The notes beneath the pieces are model-generated. The model was not told the DNA's origin and made no database searches. It was given only the letters and a program-made list of their open reading frames with translations. A stretch of 64,000 bases of DNA from Mesorhizobium amorphae (GTDB lineage: Bacteria; Pseudomonadota; Alphaproteobacteria; Rhizobiales; Rhizobiaceae): assembly GCF_014843845.1 (NCBI RefSeq), contig NZ_JHQS01000056.1, positions 124,001-188,000 on the forward strand, given 5' to 3'. Each line of letters starts with the position of its first letter. Positions within the stretch are counted from its first letter, which is position 1. A program made the translations under genes and the position numbers. Positions 32,983 to 41,933 of this stretch are shown here, in pieces.

Positions 32983-33627
32983 CTATTCCCTTTCCTTCGC
33001 CTCATGCATCAGCAGCGCCGCCTCCGTGCGGTTGCGCACGTTGAGCTTGGCCAGCACCCTGGTCATGTGGTGCTTGACGGTCTTTTCCTGCAGCGACAGC
33101 CGGGCCGCGACCTCCTTGTTGCTCAAGCCTTCCGCCACCAGCCGCAGGATCTCGGCCTCGCGGCTGGTGAGCTGGCTGAGCGGGTCGGGCTTGCGGTTCG
33201 CCGGCTGCAATAGGTTCGACAGAAGCTTGGCCGACAGCGTCGGCGATACATAGCTCTGGCCGGCCGCGACGTCGCCGAGGATCTCGGCCAGCGTCTTCGA
33301 ACCGACACCCTTCAGCACATAGCCGCGCACGCCGGCATTGAGCGCCTGGGCAACGTCGGCATTGGTTTCCGACACGGTCAGCATGACGATCTTCTGGCCG
33401 GGGTGCCCGGACAGGATGCTGGCCGCAGCGTTGAGCCCGCCGCCGGGCATGCTGATGTCGAGCAGCAATATGTCGGGCGCGATCGTGTGGGCCAGCCTTT
33501 CGGCGTCCTCGGCACTGGCGCCTTCCCCGACCAGCTCGAAGCCGCCGATCTCGCCGAGGCTGCGCGCCACGCCCTCGCGAAACAGCGGATGGTCGTCGAC
33601 AATGGCAATGCGGATGATGCCGGTCAC
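32983..33627 (-). CDS. NarL/FixJ-family response regulator
   Basis: Two-component regulator of 214 residues. The receiver domain (about 5-120) has acidic pocket D11-D12 (IVDDHPLF), phosphoacceptor Asp57 (LLLDISMPG) and Lys near 105 (YVLKGVGS). The LuxR-type DNA-binding domain (about 148-205) reads LTSREAEILRLVAEGLSNKEVAARLSLQEKTVKHHM. It overlaps the sensor kinase gene by four bases (ATGA), so the two form a cognate pair. Target genes are unknown; the Gly/Asn-rich genes next door are convergent and not obviously linked. Confidence 0.92.
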   Translation of the reverse strand: MTGIIRIAIVDDHPLFREGVARSLGEIGGFELVGEGASAEDAERLAHTIAPDILLLDISMPGGGLNAAASILSGHPGQKIVMLTVSETNADVAQALNAGVRGYVLKGVGSKTLAEILGDVAAGQSYVSPTLSAKLLSNLLQPANRKPDPLSQLTSREAEILRLVAEGLSNKEVAARLSLQEKTVKHHMTRVLAKLNVRNRTEAALLMHEAKERE

Positions 33628-35081
33628 GGCTGCTCCTCGACTGAGAGTGAAATCACCAATCGTGTACCTTGCGGGCCGGACAGGGTTTCGAACTGCCCGC
33701 CGATGCTCTCGATGCGCTCCCTGAGGCCGGCAAGCCCGAGGCCTTCGCTCCTGCCGGGCTCGAAGCCGGGGCCGCCGTCCATCACTTCAACAATCAGCCT
33801 GCCACTTTTCACCCCGGCTTTCACCGCCTGGTTCCTGCCTTTTCCATGCCGCCAGGCATTGTTCAGCCCTTCCTGGACGAAACGGTAGATGCTGATCTTC
33901 TCGGAAGTGCCGAGTTCCGGCAAGCGGGCCGGAAGCGTCAGCGCCACCGAGCTCGAGGTCCGTCGTTCGTGCTCGCTCACCGCAAGCCGCAGGATGTCGA
34001 TCACGGCCTGCGTCTCGATCTGCGGCAGCACCAGGCCGTTGCAGATGCCGCGTATCTCGCGCATCGCCTCGCCAAGCGTCTTGTGGATGCCGGCGATCTC
34101 GGCTTCGCGCTGCTCGCTGGACGAGCCGGAGTCAAGCAGAATGGGGCTGTCCATCCGCAGAGCCGCCAGCGCGACGAGCTGCGCCGGCCCGTCATGCAGG
34201 TCGGCGCCGATGCGCCTGAGATAGCGTTCGTTGATTGCAGTGGCGCGGCGCGAGGCACGCTGCACGCGTTGGCGCAGCGACGAGTTCTGCGACAAGGCCG
34301 CCTGCAGTTCGGAGACCTTGGCCTCGAGCGCGGCGCGCTGGGTCTGGATGGTGTGACTGCCGCGAAAGACGATGCCGGACAACAGCGCCAGTGCCGTCGC
34401 AGTGGCGCCGGCCACCACCAGCCAGCTCGACCACAGGGCGGCGTTCAGCGTCGCCTGGAATTCGTCGGCGATCTCGTAGAACTCCGAAACCGCGACCACT
34501 TCGCCCGACCAGGGTTCGCGCACCGGATTGTAGATTTCGAACAGCGGCGCGTTCACTGCCTGCTCCTCGTGGCTTTCGGGGTCGTCGTCGAGGTCATTGT
34601 ACTCGGCAACGACATTGCCGCCAAAGGCGGCGACCAGATTGGCGTTCGGTTCGAACCGCTTGCCGATCAACGCAGTGTCCTTGGCATAGAGGACCATGCC
34701 GTCGCGCCGCCACAGCTTGAACGAGACCAGCCTCTTGCCGAGTGCGCCCTGGCCGAGCGTCTCGTCCAGCGCCCGCTTGACCGTGTCGCTGAGCTCGCGG
34801 CTGGTGCGCATGTCGGGCAACAGCGGCGCAATCACGCTGTCGACATAGAGTGCCGTGGTTGCGGCGGAATTTCGCATCACGCCTTCCCGGATCTGCGAGG
34901 TCACCCACAGGCCAACCACCAGCATCACCAGCAGCAGCCCGATGCCGCCCGCGATGAAGAACTGCAAGGCCAGCGACAACTTGCGCCAGTACTGTAAATA
35001 ATCCCCCAAGAAGGTCCCAGGCAATCGCGCAATCTCCCCCTGTCGGCGAAGATTATAGAGTGAGCGCGGCATTTGCGACAT
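33624..35081 (-). CDS. Membrane sensor histidine kinase (HisKA_3 type)
   Basis: Sensor kinase of 485 residues. Two membrane helices (about 38-62 and 218-240) flank a periplasmic sensor domain of about 155 residues. A coiled linker (about 245-285) leads to HisKA_3 with phosphoacceptor His296 in IGADLHDGPAQLV, and then a HATPase_c domain with the N-box QEGLNNAWRHGKG and the G-boxes MDGGPGF and GLGLAGLRERI. ATG 35081 is preferred; a longer frame to 35207 adds a non-conserved basic segment. It phosphorylates the NarL-type regulator encoded right after it. The periplasmic domain contains an acidic insert (YNDLDDDPESHEE) that might bind cations (inference). Confidence 0.9.
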   Translation of the reverse strand: MSQMPRSLYNLRRQGEIARLPGTFLGDYLQYWRKLSLALQFFIAGGIGLLLVMLVVGLWVTSQIREGVMRNSAATTALYVDSVIAPLLPDMRTSRELSDTVKRALDETLGQGALGKRLVSFKLWRRDGMVLYAKDTALIGKRFEPNANLVAAFGGNVVAEYNDLDDDPESHEEQAVNAPLFEIYNPVREPWSGEVVAVSEFYEIADEFQATLNAALWSSWLVVAGATATALALLSGIVFRGSHTIQTQRAALEAKVSELQAALSQNSSLRQRVQRASRRATAINERYLRRIGADLHDGPAQLVALAALRMDSPILLDSGSSSEQREAEIAGIHKTLGEAMREIRGICNGLVLPQIETQAVIDILRLAVSEHERRTSSSVALTLPARLPELGTSEKISIYRFVQEGLNNAWRHGKGRNQAVKAGVKSGRLIVEVMDGGPGFEPGRSEGLGLAGLRERIESIGGQFETLSGPQGTRLVISLSVEEQP

Positions 35082-35539
35082 CGACCTTCGTGCTGTGTAT
35101 GCAGGATTCTTCCGTCGGGCGGATTTTCTGCGGGTTTCGGAGCCTTGAAGCACGGCAACGCCGCCGCGGCGGGAGCGGATCCTTGGCGCGGGGGTTGTGC
35201 CGGCCACGTTTCGAGGTCACTATCGGTTGTGCCTTCAAGGCGACGGGCGGTCGCTTCGACACCAAATTGACGAAGCGCCGCTCCGTCGGCCCGGCCGCGG
35301 CATCATCCGCGACCGGGAACTCCCGCACCTTGCCGCCGCCGGTTCGATCCCGGCGCCGCGTGGATACACGAAGGCAAAAAGCGGCCGCTCAGCTGATGTC
35401 GCAACGGAAGACCCAACTCGTCTTCCCGGGGAAGGCGCGCTTTTTCTCTGAAGGAAGCGCAGGCTTTTCCTGAGAGACCCGCGGGACTTTAGGAGACGGG
35501 TTCCGCTGAAACCAAAGCAAAGATGCGAGGTCAAACGCG
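35082..35539. other. Intergenic region with a tRNA T-arm-like fragment
   Basis: 458 bases between divergent genes, holding both promoters. At 35339-35355, GCCGG-TTCGATC-CCGGC has exactly the form of a tRNA T-arm and loop. No D-arm or anticodon arm with matching acceptor strand lies at the right distance upstream, so no tRNA is called. It could be a remnant of an integration site or chance. GAGGT eight bases before 35540 is the ribosome-binding site of the next gene. Confidence 0.45.
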
Positions 35540-36607
35540 ATGCATCCCGTTCCGAGCCGGATTCCGGTTTCCATCATCATTCCGAACTACAATTACGCGC
35601 GCTTCCTGAAACGCGCCGTCGACAGCGCGCTCGGCCAGGACCACGCGGACGTCGAGGTCATCGTCGTCGACGATCGGTCGAGCGACGGCTCGGCGGCGAT
35701 CATAAAGTCTTATGGCGACAGGATCCGCGCTTGTCTCAGGCCGAAGAACGGCGGGCATGCCGCCGCCTTCAACACCGGCTTTGCGGCAAGCTCGGGCAAG
35801 ATCGTGCTGTTTCTCGACGCCGACGACTATCTCTATCCGGACGCCATCTCCAGGATCGTCGACACTTGGGATTCGGCAACCGCCCAGGTCCAATCGAGGC
35901 TCCACATCGTCGACGAACGGCAGCGCATCAAGGATGTCTTCCCGCCGCCGGAACTGCCGTTCGATGACGGCGATGTCATGCCGAAGCTCCTGCACAAGGG
36001 GCGCTACCAGACGACGGTGACAAGCGGGCTGGCCTTCGACCGCACGACGCTGGAAACCATCATGCCGATCCCCGAAGCGGATTTCCGCCAGGGCGCCGAT
36101 GGCTATCTTGCGACGCTGGCGCCGCTTTATGGTCATGTTCAGTCGATCGACGAGTGCGTCGGCGCCTACCGCATCCACGGCGCCAACCATTCCGTCTTCG
36201 GCGAAAAGCTCGCCGAGCGGGCGCGCTGGCGGGTGACGCACGATTTCCACCGCCTGGAGGCGCTTTCCGACCAGGTCTCCAGTGTCGGCCTGACCGTGGA
36301 GCCGTCGAAAACCTTCCTGCACGATCCCGTTCACCTCGAAGAACGGCTGGCCTCGCTCTGCGCCGACAGGCGTCGGCACCCGGTGGTCAATGATTCCAGG
36401 CTGGTCCTGGGTGCGGCCGGCGCCGTCGCCAGCCTCCAATTGACGGTGTCGCTCAGGCGGCGAGCCATCCTTGCCGCCTGGTTTCTGTCCGTCGGCATGC
36501 TGCCGCGCAAAATGGCGACGGCGGTGCTGTCGTGGAAGCTCGACGCCTCATCGAGGCCGGCCTTCCTGGCCCGATTTTCCAAATCCATCCGCCAGGCGAT
36601 GGGGTGA
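35540..36607 (+). CDS. Glycosyltransferase family 2
   Basis: GT-A transferase of 355 residues. It begins IPVSIIIPNYNYARFLKRAV, has the EVIVVDDRSSDGS acidic loop, and the DxD-type motif is VLFLDADDYLYPDAI. A conserved YRIHGANHS segment lies around residue 210. The C-terminal 100 residues are mostly helical and include a hydrophobic stretch that may touch the membrane. It stands alone rather than in a glycan cluster. It is followed after 94 bases by an intergenic repeat, and its donor sugar cannot be inferred. Confidence 0.84.
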   Translation: MHPVPSRIPVSIIIPNYNYARFLKRAVDSALGQDHADVEVIVVDDRSSDGSAAIIKSYGDRIRACLRPKNGGHAAAFNTGFAASSGKIVLFLDADDYLYPDAISRIVDTWDSATAQVQSRLHIVDERQRIKDVFPPPELPFDDGDVMPKLLHKGRYQTTVTSGLAFDRTTLETIMPIPEADFRQGADGYLATLAPLYGHVQSIDECVGAYRIHGANHSVFGEKLAERARWRVTHDFHRLEALSDQVSSVGLTVEPSKTFLHDPVHLEERLASLCADRRRHPVVNDSRLVLGAAGAVASLQLTVSLRRRAILAAWFLSVGMLPRKMATAVLSWKLDASSRPAFLARFSKSIRQAMG

Positions 36608-36700
36608 GGCGTGGTCCGCGCAGCGGACGCAAAGCCAATTGCCTGGCCTTGCGAACAACGATCGCCCGGAGCGACAGCGAAGGGGCCGGTCCGGCAGACG

Positions 36701-36755
36701 CGATCCTTCGCGCCCCCTCTGTCCTACCGGACCCCTCGAGGGGGGAGATTGGCAG
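36701..36755. repeat. Palindromic intergenic repeat (copy C)
   Basis: Read on the minus strand, this block carries a CTCCCCCCTCGAGGGG hairpin followed by CAGAGGGGGCGCGAAGGATCG. The tail GGGCGCGAAGGATCG is identical to that of the copy near 56.58 kb. It fills much of the 181-base gap between two convergent genes. Confidence 0.65.
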
Positions 36756-36788
36756 TCTCGGGCCGCATGGATCTTTCGCCATCAGCCT

Positions 36789-37232
36789 CTATTGATTGAT
36801 CTCGGGTTCGACGAGCCTTGCCAGGTTTCGCAGCGACTCCTGCCAGCCGAGATAACAGGCCTCGGCCGGAATGGCGTCCGGTATGCCTGCCTGCGTGATA
36901 TCCAACTCCGTGCCGACCGAGACTTTCTTCAATATCACCGTCACCTGTATCTCGCCGGGCAGGTTGGGATCATCGAACGTGTCCGTGTAGCGGAGGCGTT
37001 CACCCGGAACGAGTTCGACATAATCGCCGCCAAATGAGTGGCTGTTGCCCGTCGTGAAGTTTCGGAAGGACATTTTGAACGTACCGCCGACCTTTGCTTC
37101 CAGGTGGTGGACCGTGCAGGTGAAACCGTTGGGCGGGAGCCATTTCGCCAGCGCGTCCGCCTCGATGAAAGCGCGATAAACCTTCTCCGGGCTGGTTGTC
37201 AGAACGCGGTGCAAGCGTACGGTGCTGGGCAT
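36789..37232 (-). CDS. SRPBCC/AHSA1-family protein
   Basis: Cytosolic START/Bet v1-like protein of 147 residues with the AHSA1 (activator of Hsp90 ATPase homologue) signatures. These include TTSPEKVYRAFIEADALAKWLPPNGF near the N-terminus and GGTFKMSFRNFTTGNSHSFGG. A C-terminal helix reads GWQESLRNLARLVE. These proteins have a deep hydrophobic cavity for small ligands; no activity is assigned. AGGAG seven bases upstream sets ATG 37232. It lies downstream of dinB on the same strand's opposite side of a 99-base gap and is probably expressed on its own. Confidence 0.82.
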   Translation of the reverse strand: MPSTVRLHRVLTTSPEKVYRAFIEADALAKWLPPNGFTCTVHHLEAKVGGTFKMSFRNFTTGNSHSFGGDYVELVPGERLRYTDTFDDPNLPGEIQVTVILKKVSVGTELDITQAGIPDAIPAEACYLGWQESLRNLARLVEPEINQ

Positions 37233-37331
37233 ATCGTTTCTCCTAATGATCGCCGGTCTATGTTCCAAGGACGAACGGGTCTTGGCTGGTCCGACACCCG
37301 TGCCGAACATTTTTAAACCGCGACCGCCGCT

Positions 37332-38594
37332 TCACAGTTCCTTCTCGGCCAGCTCGCGGAACTCGTCCGGCACCGAACGCGCCGCCTCCAGCGCCACGGC
37401 GCCATAGCCGACCGCCTGCTTGCCGAAGCGCTGCCGGATCTTGTCGACGGCGCGGTCGGCGCCAAAGCGCGCCAGGCCCCTTTTGCTGCCCGGCCGGCGC
37501 CTCTCGTCGGCAAGTCCGAGCGGTAGCTCCAGCTGCAGTTCCGCACTTTCCTCGAGATGCGAGACCGAGATCGCCAGCAGCGAAATCACCTTCTCGCCGG
37601 GATGGGCGGCGAGCACGCCACGCACCAGTTCCTCGGCGGTCTCGGCCAGCATCGCCGTCGCCGATATAGCTTGGTCAAGCGTGATCGAGCGGCTCACCGC
37701 GCGCAGGTCGGCGAAGCGCACGCGCACCGTCACCGTGCGGCCGGGGCGGTCCTTGGCCCTCAGTCGGCTCGCCACCCGGTCGGCCAGATGCAGCAAGGTT
37801 GGCACGAACACATCCGCCACGGCAGGCTTGCGGCCCAGTGCCGACTGCGCGCCCGCCGAATGCGCGCCCGCCGAATGCGCGCGCCGATGCGTCTCGAGCC
37901 GGCGCGGGTCGCGATTCCAGGCCAGTGCGGCAAGCTTCTGCCCGGCGGCCGGCCCGATCAGCCGTTCCAGCGCCCCACTGTGGGTCTTGGCCAGCTGGCC
38001 GATGGTCTCGACGCCGATTTCCGCCAGCCGCGCCTTGGTCGCCGGGCCGACGCCCCACATCAGGGACACCGGCAAATCGTGCAGGAAGGCGAGCTCGCCT
38101 GCGGGATCGACGACCACCAGCCCGTCGGGCTTGGCCACCTGCGAAGCGATCTTGGCCAGGTGCTTGGTGCGCGCCACGCCGATCGAGATCGGCAGGCCGA
38201 GCTCGGCCCGCACGCGGCGCCGTACAATGGCGGCGATCTCGGCCGGTGGTCCGAACAGATGCGTGCAGCCGGCAACGTCGGCGAAGGCCTCGTCGATGGA
38301 GATGCGCTCGACCAACGGCGTGAAATCGTCGAGCACTTTTATGGCGGCGTCGCCGAGTCGCTGGTAGTCGCCGAAATGGCCGCCGACAAAGATCAGCTGC
38401 GGACAGAGTTCGCGGGCCTTGCGTCCGGGCATGCCGCCGCGCACGCCGAACGCTCGAGCCTCATAGGATGCGGCCAGCACCACGCCGCCGCCGACGGCGA
38501 TCGGTTTGCCGCGCAGCGATGGATCGAGCAACTGCTCGACCGAGGCATAGAAGGCGTCGAGGTCGGCATGCAGGATGGTGGCGCTGGTTTCCAT
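37332..38594 (-). CDS. dinB: DNA polymerase IV (Y-family)
   Basis: Error-prone translesion polymerase of 420 residues. The N-terminal catalytic fold reads ILHADLDAFYASVEQLLDP, with the second acidic pair in RISIDEAFADVAG. Helix-hairpin-helix sequences follow (LMWGVGPATKARLAEIGVETIGQLA), then the little finger domain. A duplicated AHSAG-AHSAG stretch around residue 245, from a 15-bp tandem repeat near 37850, lies in the thumb/linker region. A consensus alphaproteobacterial LexA box 60 bases upstream marks it as an SOS gene. The C-terminus has no clear beta-clamp motif that I can identify with certainty. Confidence 0.92.
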   Translation of the reverse strand: METSATILHADLDAFYASVEQLLDPSLRGKPIAVGGGVVLAASYEARAFGVRGGMPGRKARELCPQLIFVGGHFGDYQRLGDAAIKVLDDFTPLVERISIDEAFADVAGCTHLFGPPAEIAAIVRRRVRAELGLPISIGVARTKHLAKIASQVAKPDGLVVVDPAGELAFLHDLPVSLMWGVGPATKARLAEIGVETIGQLAKTHSGALERLIGPAAGQKLAALAWNRDPRRLETHRRAHSAGAHSAGAQSALGRKPAVADVFVPTLLHLADRVASRLRAKDRPGRTVTVRVRFADLRAVSRSITLDQAISATAMLAETAEELVRGVLAAHPGEKVISLLAISVSHLEESAELQLELPLGLADERRRPGSKRGLARFGADRAVDKIRQRFGKQAVGYGAVALEAARSVPDEFRELAEKEL

Positions 38595-38653
38595 CCCGTT
38601 CCACCCTACGGCATTGCAGCATTAGCCATGCCTGTTTTAAGGAATTTTTTGCC

Positions 38654-38668
38654 GAACAAAAAGAGAAC
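38654..38668 (-). promoter_or_regulatory. LexA (SOS) box ahead of dinB
   Basis: On the dinB strand the sequence is GTTC-TCTTTTT-GTTC, an exact GTTC-N7-GTTC direct repeat, the LexA box of alphaproteobacteria. It is 60 bases upstream of the dinB ATG, a normal operator position. Confidence 0.82.
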
Positions 38669-38879
38669 AAATAGGGTCTCTTGTCAAGCTGCCTCTGAGC
38701 CGTCGGCGAGGGCAGGGGAAATGTCTTTCGATGAAGGGCGGATTCAAGTCGGAATCTCGTTTTTTTGCCCACCGTCAGTGGGCAGCGCACCATCGACGAA
38801 GGTCCATGATCCGCCCCGGAACATTGTCGCGCGCCACGGCGTTGATTGGCTCGAAGGGACTGTTTTGCGGAGACCTGAG

Positions 38880-39116
38880 ATGGACCGCTTCGAAATCATC
38901 GATCTCGTTTGTGTCGTCGATGCCTGCACCACCGACCGTGCCGCCGGGCGGCTCGTATCGATGGCGAGGGCCGTGGAAGAATTGCGCGTGCTGACCGGGG
39001 ATTTCGTCTCGGCGGATGAGACCGTCGCCAATGCGCTGTCGGTGGTGGCGCTTGAGCGCGGTTGCGCGGTGCTGTTCGACGAGCAGCCGGGCGCCGACAT
39101 TTTGCGGGCGCCATAG
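38880..39116 (+). CDS. Hypothetical protein, 78 residues
   Basis: Not recognised. A small acidic protein (MDRFEIIDLVCVVDACTTDRAAGR...) with alternating hydrophobic and charged residues, two cysteines near the start and one in ERGCAVLF. No signal peptide or membrane span. GGAG seven bases before ATG 38880 is a good ribosome-binding site. The surrounding codon use is like its neighbours, so it is probably a real gene. It is divergent from dinB with the SOS box between them, but the box orientation and distance point to dinB. Confidence 0.6.
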   Translation: MDRFEIIDLVCVVDACTTDRAAGRLVSMARAVEELRVLTGDFVSADETVANALSVVALERGCAVLFDEQPGADILRAP

Positions 39117-39507
39117 TGCGTCGCCAGGAGGTGGCACCGCTCATTTGACTGCCGTATCAGGCGGTCGGAGCGCCCTCGCTCTGTCATCGACTTCCGCTGC
39201 CTGAGCGCCTTCTCATTCGACGACGCGGCGACCGTTTTCGTACCCGCTGGTCGCCGGTTTGGGACCATGGTCTGACCCGTATAGGCCTAATGCGGTCCAA
39301 ATGGCGCAAGCCGGTTGTCCGGCTTTCATATAGTTTAAGAAGTTCAAATGGTTATGGCAGTTTCTCGATTCGGATTGTTCGCTGGCGAGCTGCTTCGCTC
39401 TCGCATTGAAACCACATTTATCTAAAGTTTACCGACGGCATTAGCAATTTCTCATATTGCCCTCATTAACGGTTGGGTGAGGTGGCGATTCTCGGAGGAA
39501 AATACTC
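39117..39507. other. Intergenic region, no gene seen
   Basis: 391 bases without a supported ORF. The last 150 bases are relatively A/T-rich and lead into GGAGGA before ATG 39508, consistent with the promoter and leader of the Gly-rich exported protein. Confidence 0.5.
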
Positions 39508-40416
39508 ATGACATCCCGAAAGACTCTCTTTGCCGCGCTTGCGGCATTCGCGCTTCTGGCGTCTCCCGCACTGGCCGCTGCCGGTGGCAATGGTGGTGGG
39601 AATGGCGGTGGCCACGGCAATGGCGGCGGCAACGGGAATGGCGGCGGCAATGGCGGCTCCGGCAAAAGCGGTTCGCAGGGCAATTCCGGCAAGAGCACGC
39701 ACGGCAAGTCAGGCAAGAGCACGAACGGCAAGTCAGGCAAGAGCACGAACGGCAAGTCGGCATCGGCCAAGTCGACGAAGTCGGGCAAGAAGGCCACGAC
39801 GGAAGTCTCCGTGGATGAGGTGGACGTCGCCGCCGCTCCCAAGGAGAAGAACATCCACGCCAAGCTCGGCCGGCTGAACTCGCTGCAGCGCAACATCAAC
39901 GCCTACATGAACTCCAAGAGCAAGAAATTCGCCGCTGTTCAGGCTTTTGTGATGGCATCCGCGAACGCCAAGCTCGCCGAGGCCACGGCTGAAGAGGCGG
40001 CCGCCGCGGCAGCCGAAGCTCAGGCGAAGCTGGACGACCTGAACGCGCAGCTCGTTGAGGCGAATGCACAGACGCCCGCAACGCCCGAGGAGCAGGCGGC
40101 CCTGGACGCACAGATCGCGGATCTGGAAGCGCAGATCGCGGATCAGGAGACCGCGGTCACGGATGCCGAGGCGGCGGCTGCCGCGGCCCAGGCGGAGGCT
40201 GACGAAGCCGCTGTCGGCACCGACGACGCATCGCTCGACGCGGCACTCGCCGATATGGCCAACAAGCCGGTTGACGCCGAGGTCACCGAATGGGCCAAGG
40301 GCGTGCTCGCGGAAAAGGTCGACCAGATAGCCGCCAAGCTGGAAGCGGAGAACGCGGACGACGCGGCTGCCGATTCGACCGTCGACGAGCCGACCGAGAC
40401 CGACACGGCGGAATAG
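39508..40416 (+). CDS. Exported Gly/Ser/Lys-rich repeat protein with coiled-coil C-terminus
   Basis: Protein of 302 residues. The signal peptide is cleaved near ALA-A (about 23). A GGNGGGN-type block follows (about 25-52), then tandem KSGKSTNG/KSGKSTHG repeats (about 60-95). The long Ala/Glu/Asp-rich coiled coil (about 140-235, QIADLEAQIADQE) has an acidic tail. A conserved-looking segment LGRLNSLQRNINAYMNSKSKKFAAVQAF (quoted in part) sits at the junction. It shares only the Gly/Asn repeat style with the paralogues at 31-33 kb. A structural or surface role is likely; no enzyme motif is seen. A textbook terminator follows. Confidence 0.72.
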   Translation: MTSRKTLFAALAAFALLASPALAAAGGNGGGNGGGHGNGGGNGNGGGNGGSGKSGSQGNSGKSTHGKSGKSTNGKSGKSTNGKSASAKSTKSGKKATTEVSVDEVDVAAAPKEKNIHAKLGRLNSLQRNINAYMNSKSKKFAAVQAFVMASANAKLAEATAEEAAAAAAEAQAKLDDLNAQLVEANAQTPATPEEQAALDAQIADLEAQIADQETAVTDAEAAAAAAQAEADEAAVGTDDASLDAALADMANKPVDAEVTEWAKGVLAEKVDQIAAKLEAENADDAAADSTVDEPTETDTAE

Positions 40417-40430
40417 TTTGGCTGAACGGC

Positions 40431-40464
40431 AATGCCGCCGGGGTTCGCCCCGGCGGCATTTTTT
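40431..40464 (+). terminator. Rho-independent terminator
   Basis: AATGCCGCCGGGG-TTCG-CCCCGGCGGCATT followed by TTTT: a 13-bp stem with a TTCG loop and T-run, 14 bases after the Gly-rich gene stop. Confidence 0.93.
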
Positions 40465-40654
40465 CGCCTGCCGTTGCCCAGGTTTGCAATCGGTTCTGCA
40501 GCGATCCATCGCCTCCCCTGTCCGTCGGCGTCAGGGAGCCACCACAACGCTGCGCAAAACCCGTTGCTAACCCCAGGTACGGCATGGAAAATCTCCGCTC
40601 CCACGTGTAACCTTCGCAATGTCGGGGTTTAAAAGGCATTGGGGAGAAAACAAC

Positions 40655-41065
40655 ATGCCTAGGGTTTCGGAACTTTTCTTCAAAACGGCCATCGTTTTTC
40701 TCATCGTGGGCATCGCCATCGGCCTGCATATGGCGATCTCGCAAGATCACGCCGCCTTTCCGGCGCACGCCCACATCAACCTTCTGGGCTGGGTAACCTC
40801 CGCGATATTCGGCGGCTACTATGCGCTCAATCCGGCCAAGGCCGCGCGCCGCATCGCGATGATCCACTTCGGCCTCTATACGCTCGGCCTGGTGGTGATG
40901 CTGCCGGCGCTTTACCTGATGCTGGCGAAGGGCAACACGGCGATCGAGCCGGTCGTTGCCACCGGCTCCATGATCGTCGCCGCTGCCGTTCTCGTCTTCG
41001 GCTTCGTGGTCTTCTCGTCCGAACCGGTGCCCACCGCCTCCGGCTTGAAGTCGGCACCTCGCTGA
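40655..41065 (+). CDS. Four-helix membrane protein, oxidase-subunit-I-like fold
   Basis: Membrane protein of 136 residues with four helices (about 8-28, 42-62, 72-92 and 102-124). Helix 2 begins with AHAHINLLGWVTSAIFGGYY. A histidine pair before such a helix is seen in small proteins annotated as cytochrome c oxidase subunit I-like. With only one His pair it cannot be a full oxidase; haem binding is possible. GGGGAG eight bases upstream supports ATG 40655. Monocistronic, after a strong terminator. Confidence 0.6.
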   Translation: MPRVSELFFKTAIVFLIVGIAIGLHMAISQDHAAFPAHAHINLLGWVTSAIFGGYYALNPAKAARRIAMIHFGLYTLGLVVMLPALYLMLAKGNTAIEPVVATGSMIVAAAVLVFGFVVFSSEPVPTASGLKSAPR

Positions 41066-41192
41066 CCGGAGTCATGCAGCGCTGCCGGGTGGGCTGAGGT
41101 CCCCTGGCGCACCTGCCGGCTGCGCCGGCGTCTGGGCGGACGCCGGCTCGCGCTGGTGCGACAAGTCTTGGACAAGGGCGCCGCGCCGCCTG

Positions 41193-41465
41193 TTAAAAAA
41201 GCCGCGACAGCAACGTGTGGATGATGCCGTCGCGTTCGAACGGCCCGGGCACTTTGGCCGGGAGCGATTTGTCGGCCTCGGCCGCCGATGAGGTGCGGCC
41301 ATAGATGAGCAAAATCACAGCGATGAAGTAGCCCGCCTGCAGCACCAGGGCGGCAACAAATGTCCAGCCCAGCGAGTGCCAAAACGATCCGGTAGCCGCG
41401 TAAATCCAGCCAAGGATTACGAGAAGCGTTACTGACATTCCCACAAGAAACTGCGGAAAGTACAT
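41193..41465 (-). CDS. ExoX-like exopolysaccharide production repressor
   Basis: Small membrane protein of 90 residues: two helices (about 8-27 and 32-54) and a polar cytoplasmic tail. The plan MYFPQFLVGMSVTLLVIL...LVLQAGYFIAVILLIY resembles ExoX/PsiA of rhizobia. Those proteins lower exopolysaccharide synthesis post-translationally when in excess over their glycosyltransferase partner (ExoY/PssA). No exoY lies in this window; the glycan operon at 23-28 kb is a possible but unproven link. The 468 bases upstream (41466-41933) hold no gene I can support. Confidence 0.6.
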   Translation of the reverse strand: MYFPQFLVGMSVTLLVILGWIYAATGSFWHSLGWTFVAALVLQAGYFIAVILLIYGRTSSAAEADKSLPAKVPGPFERDGIIHTLLSRLF

Positions 41466-41933
41466 TTGCCCAATCGAACGTCCCGGACCGATTGAAACCC
41501 GGGAAGCCCGCCCATGTCTCTACCCAATTCGAGCGTTGCACCTTTCATGTGCGGTCGCAAGTTGGCACTGTGCCGCGCTCTCGGAGGGCTTTCGGCCCAC
41601 GGCATGCGACCTACGTCTTAGGACTTAGGGCCATACGCCTTTCGGTGCAAGTGCGGCGTTGGAGCGTCGCGCGCGCTTTGCTGGGAACGGTTTTGCCGCG
41701 GGCAAAATCAGCGCAAAGTCGCCGGCTCTGGCTTCGCTGTTGGCTCAATGCGCGAAAGTTCGCGAGCCCAGGCGTCTCGGCGGCGGTAGCACTTCTCATC
41801 ATCTGATCGCGATCAAGGCGGCACTCGATGACGAGCGCCGGCCGAGGCAGCTATAGGAACTCCGCCGGCGCTCGGCGCAAGGGTTGGGTGCTTTGCTTGC
41901 GCGAATCATATTAGCGTTTGCGAATATTTTGAC

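Noticed and set aside
35339..35355. Possible tRNA gene
   Set aside because: Only a T-arm and loop are present; no D-arm, anticodon arm or pairing acceptor strand at the proper distance.
37557..38880. Long plus-strand frame across dinB
   Set aside because: Antisense of dinB; only the part from ATG 38880 has its own ribosome-binding site and is called as a small gene.
41492..41806. Plus-strand ORF of 104 residues in the gap after the ExoX-like gene
   Set aside because: Unlike a protein in composition, and no ribosome-binding site or homology.
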